Below are positions 13,928-16,247 of a stretch of 16,247 nt of DNA, piece after piece (position 1 is the first letter of the stretch; each line of letters begins with the position of its first letter). A program made the position numbers and the translations under genes. The notes under the pieces are model-generated. The model made no database searches. It saw only the letters and a program-made list of their open reading frames with translations, and was not told where the DNA came from. The DNA is from MGOM01 sp035455265. Lineage in GTDB: Bacteria; Chloroflexota; Anaerolineae; Anaerolineales; E44-bin32. The stretch is taken from NCBI GenBank assembly GCA_035455265.1, contig DATIFK010000245.1:1-16247 (forward strand), written 5' to 3'.

Positions 13928-14731
13928 TCAGTCCGGCCAGGGGATGGTCACCGGATCGGTGTAGCCGTGTTTCTCGACGGTGTACAGCTTGCCGCTGGAG
14001 TCGTTCGAGCAGCCGCCTTCGTCGGTGAAGGTGTACGACGTGTCGTTCATGGCGGCGACCACGAAGATGAGATGTCCATCCTGACAGACGTAGGCCTCGA
14101 TCATGTAGCCGCGATCGTCGTCGACGGTCATCGACACCTTGTTCCAGGTGACGGTCACTTCGTCGCCCTGGCGCGTCGCCTGGACACCCTTCGGCGGCCC
14201 ATAGAGGGTCGAATGCGGCAGCCTGGTGTGGATGACGCTCACCGTGTGGACGTCCCCGTCGACGTCGACGACCGAGGCGGCCACCCAGCAGGCGTACCAC
14301 AGTTTGTCGAAGCGGACCCACAGCCAGGTGGCCGAGCTGTTGCGATTCCACACCACCCCGTGGTCACCGGCATACAGGTCTCCGGCGTGCAGGTAGTTCT
14401 TGTTGGGGCCGTAGCGGCAGTGGGCTTGCTGGTTGACGGTGGCGTCGGGGAAGTCGAAGGTGGGCGAAGGCGTGATCGTCGGCGTGTCGGTGATCGTCGG
14501 GGTGGGCGTGATCGTCGGGGTGTCGGTGGGTGTCGGCGTCGAAGTGGCCGTCGGTGTCGAAGTCGAAGTGGCCGTCGGCGTAGGTGTGGAGGTGGGCGTG
14601 GGCGTTGGGGTGGCGAAGAAGGCGCCGACGGTCTGGCAGCCGCTGGCGGCCAGCGCGAACGCGCTCAGCAGCCCAGTGAGTGGCAGACGGACAGAAGCCG
14701 ACCTGTGGCGCGTGTGCGGCAGTTGGCCCAT
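13928..14731 (-). CDS. Lipoprotein with long Thr-Pro linker, SH3-like domain and FnIII-like domain
   Basis: A 267-residue predicted lipoprotein with signal ending AASGC (Cys32). Residues 41-92 are a near-pure Thr/Pro/Ser/Ala linker (TPTPTPTSTPTPTATSTSTP), encoded by six-base DNA repeats. Residues about 98-157 form an SH3-like unit (QQAHCRYGPNKNYLHAGDLY ... WVRFDKLWYACWVAASVV), with Cys105 and Cys148 able to form a disulfide. Residues about 176-262 look like a fibronectin type III unit (PPKGVQATRQGDEVTVTWNK ... NDTSYTFTDEGG). The first ATG (14743) overlaps the TAGAAT box, so the one at 14731 is preferred. The domain order suggests a surface protein spaced away from the membrane. Confidence 0.85.
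   Translation of the reverse strand: MGQLPHTRHRSASVRLPLTGLLSAFALAASGCQTVGAFFATPTPTPTSTPTPTATSTSTPTATSTPTPTDTPTITPTPTITDTPTITPSPTFDFPDATVNQQAHCRYGPNKNYLHAGDLYAGDHGVVWNRNSSATWLWVRFDKLWYACWVAASVVDVDGDVHTVSVIHTRLPHSTLYGPPKGVQATRQGDEVTVTWNKVSMTVDDDRGYMIEAYVCQDGHLIFVVAAMNDTSYTFTDEGGCSNDSSGKLYTVEKHGYTDPVTIPWPD
14449..14620 (-). repeat. Six-base tandem repeats coding the Thr-Pro linker
   Basis: Degenerate hexamers (GTCGGT, GTGGGC, GTCGAA on the + strand) repeat over about 170 bases and give Thr/Pro/Ser/Ala pairs. Such tracts can gain or lose units by slippage, so linker length may vary between strains. Confidence 0.7.
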
Positions 14732-14741
14732 GGGTAGCGGC

Positions 14742-14747
14742 ATTCTA
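14742..14747 (-). promoter_or_regulatory. -10 box (TAGAAT) of the Thr-Pro linker lipoprotein gene, near-leaderless
   Basis: TAGAAT on the - strand is 10 bases before the ATG at 14731, so the mRNA would begin within a few bases of the start codon. No ribosome site is present. The layout repeats that of lipA. Confidence 0.45.
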
Positions 14748-14834
14748 ACTTGTGGGCCCCATGCGGGAAATCACCCGTTGGACACACCGCCTGAGGGCTC
14801 GGCGCGCTTCACCCGAAGGGGTGCACGTCCCTGG

Positions 14835-14840
14835 TATAAT
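14835..14840 (+). promoter_or_regulatory. Extended -10 promoter (TGGTATAAT) with leader hairpin, MFS gene
   Basis: A perfect TATAAT with TG in the extended -10 position lies 107 bases before the MFS start. Seven bases downstream GGGCTGCGG (14848-14856) pairs with CCGCGGCCC (14864-14872), a stem of 9 pairs with one G-U, which would form at the very 5' end of the mRNA. No known riboswitch motif is recognised in the rest of the leader. Confidence 0.5.
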
Positions 14841-14947
14841 GCCGCCCGGGCTGCGGACCTGTGCCGCGGCCCATATCTTCCCCGTCCTTTCGCCACCGCT
14901 CCCGACGACTGCAAGGCCCGCAGGGGGCTGCCTGAGGCGCAACCGCC

Positions 14948-16213
14948 ATGTTGAGCCGGATCCGAGCCACCTATCACGACTATCCCCTCAAGTTCTGGGT
15001 CCTGGTCGGGGCGGCCTTCATCGACACCATCGGCCGCACGACCATTTGGCCGTTCTTTGCCCTGTACATCACCCAACGCTTCGACGTCGGGATGACCGAA
15101 GCCGGCGTGCTGCTGGCCATCTTCTCGACCTCCGGCTTCGCCGGCAACATGATCGGCGGAGCCCTCACCGACCGGATCGGCCGCAAGGCTATCGTCATCT
15201 TCGGCCTGGTGGTCAGCGCCTTGAGCAGCCTGACCCTCGGCCTGGTCGACCATCTGGCGACGTTCTACCTGCTGGCCATCTTGGTCGGCGCCCTGTCCGA
15301 CGTGGCTGGGCCGGCTCACAACGCCATGGTGGCCGACATGTTGCCAACCGAGAAGCAGGCCGAGGGCTTCGGCATCCTGCGTGTGACGGCCAACCTGGCA
15401 TGGATCTTCGGACCGACGATCGGTGGACTGCTGGCCGCGCGCTCGTTCTATTTGCTGTTCGTCGTCGATGCCGTGTCCAGCCTGATCACCGCCGCCATCG
15501 TCTTCCGGCTGATCCCGGAGACGCGCCCGCAAGCGCGCGGGGTCGGGGCCAGGGAATCGGTTGGCCAGACCTTCCGCGGCTACGGCACGGTCGTGCGGGA
15601 CGGCGTTTTCGTCGCCTTCATCGTCATCTCGGCCCTGATGAACCTGGTCTACCTGCAGATGTACAGCACGCTGTCGGTCTACCTGCGCGACGTACACGGC
15701 GTGAGCACTCGCGCCTACGGCTTCCTGATGAGCATGAACGCGCTGGCGGTGGTGATCTTCCAGTTTCCGCTGACGCGCCGGCTGCGACCGTACCGGCCGA
15801 TGATCTTGATGGCCGTCGGCACAGCTCTGTACATGGTCGGCTTCAGCATGTACGGATTCGTGACGACCTTCTTCCTGTTCGCCGTAGCCATGCTGACCAT
15901 CACCTTCGGAGAGATGGTTGTCATCCCGACAGCCCAGGCGCTGGTCGCTCGTCTGGCGCCGGAAGACAAGCGTGGGCGATACATGGCCGTCTTCGGTTTG
16001 TCGTGGGGAATCTCGGCCACGTTCGGGCCTTTCGGTGCCGGCCTGATCCTCGACAACTTCAACCCGAACTGGGTCTGGTATCTGGGCGGCATCCTGGCGG
16101 CGGTGGCCGTGGTGGGCTTCCTGGCGCTGGACTCTCGGACGCGGTCCCGTCTGGCGGCGCAGTCGGCCGTCGAAGGCGAAGCCGCCCCAGCCTTAGCCGG
16201 CTCCTCGGAATGA
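14948..16213 (+). CDS. MFS transporter (drug/metabolite efflux-like)
   Basis: A 421-residue complete major facilitator with about twelve hydrophobic helices. The family motif A lies between helices 2 and 3 (GGALTDRIGRK, 70-80). Helix 1 carries DTIGRTTIWPFFALY and helix 5 has RVTANLAWIFGPTIGGLLAA, a motif C-like GPxxGG region typical of proton-coupled antiporters. A shorter degenerate copy of motif A (LTRRLRPYRP) stands between helices 8 and 9. The overall look is a multidrug- or metabolite-efflux protein of the DHA1 kind, but substrate cannot be assigned. GAGG lies 10 bases before the ATG. The gene is divergent from the SH3 lipoprotein gene. Confidence 0.92.
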   Translation: MLSRIRATYHDYPLKFWVLVGAAFIDTIGRTTIWPFFALYITQRFDVGMTEAGVLLAIFSTSGFAGNMIGGALTDRIGRKAIVIFGLVVSALSSLTLGLVDHLATFYLLAILVGALSDVAGPAHNAMVADMLPTEKQAEGFGILRVTANLAWIFGPTIGGLLAARSFYLLFVVDAVSSLITAAIVFRLIPETRPQARGVGARESVGQTFRGYGTVVRDGVFVAFIVISALMNLVYLQMYSTLSVYLRDVHGVSTRAYGFLMSMNALAVVIFQFPLTRRLRPYRPMILMAVGTALYMVGFSMYGFVTTFFLFAVAMLTITFGEMVVIPTAQALVARLAPEDKRGRYMAVFGLSWGISATFGPFGAGLILDNFNPNWVWYLGGILAAVAVVGFLALDSRTRSRLAAQSAVEGEAAPALAGSSE

Positions 16214-16247
16214 GACCGTCTGACGAGAAAGTCGTTTAGGGGGGCCG

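Noticed and set aside
14752..16239. 495-codon frame over the MFS gene in another + frame
   Set aside because: The product is rich in Arg, Pro and His without hydrophobic helices, whereas the overlapping frame gives a clean twelve-helix MFS protein.

Overview
The window looks like chromosome of a high-GC member of the Chloroflexota, most like an Anaerolineae-type genome. This is inferred from several lipoproteins with Pro/Thr-rich linkers followed by SH3-like domains, an F420-type luciferase-fold oxidoreductase, a short FmdB-type zinc-ribbon protein, and dispersed intergenic repeats. No rRNA, tRNA, CRISPR array, transposase or phage gene was seen. The content is mostly housekeeping and cell-envelope genes, and no obvious defence or biosynthetic system is present.

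Layout: 1-1362 is the 3' end of a large secreted, membrane-anchored protein. A VOC/glyoxalase-fold gene follows, then a nested palindromic repeat, then lipA (lipoyl synthase) with a promoter so close that the mRNA may be leaderless. A PsbP-like lipoprotein (+) converges on an SH3 lipoprotein (-) across a hairpin. A hotdog thioesterase and a luciferase-fold oxidoreductase come next. Positions 6440-8205 hold three co-directional genes: two small unknown membrane proteins and a lipoprotein with two SH3-like repeats, the last two overlapping by ATGA. A strong hairpin separates them from the convergent pair PadR regulator plus six-TM membrane protein (8296-9554, -), which has a good promoter and palindromes beside it. 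Then come, all on the - strand, a ferredoxin--NADP+ reductase-like flavoprotein and the gmk-rhomboid pair (GTGA overlap). An FmdB-type gene is divergent from gmk, and the two -10 boxes lie on the same AGTATAAT. A GTG-started membrane protein gene sits between two direct copies of a dispersed repeat. A third SH3 lipoprotein, with a long Thr-Pro linker, is divergent from a complete MFS transporter that ends 34 bases before the window does.

How they fit: LipA, Gmk, the flavoprotein and the thioesterase are ordinary metabolism. The lipoproteins, the anchored protein, the rhomboid protease and the small membrane proteins form a rich cell-surface set. The clearest uncharacterised units are the 6440-8205 trio, the PadR/membrane-protein pair and the repeat-flanked gene at 12984-13712. 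Dispersed repeats fill many of the intergenic gaps and in places supply coding sequence or lie next to promoters.
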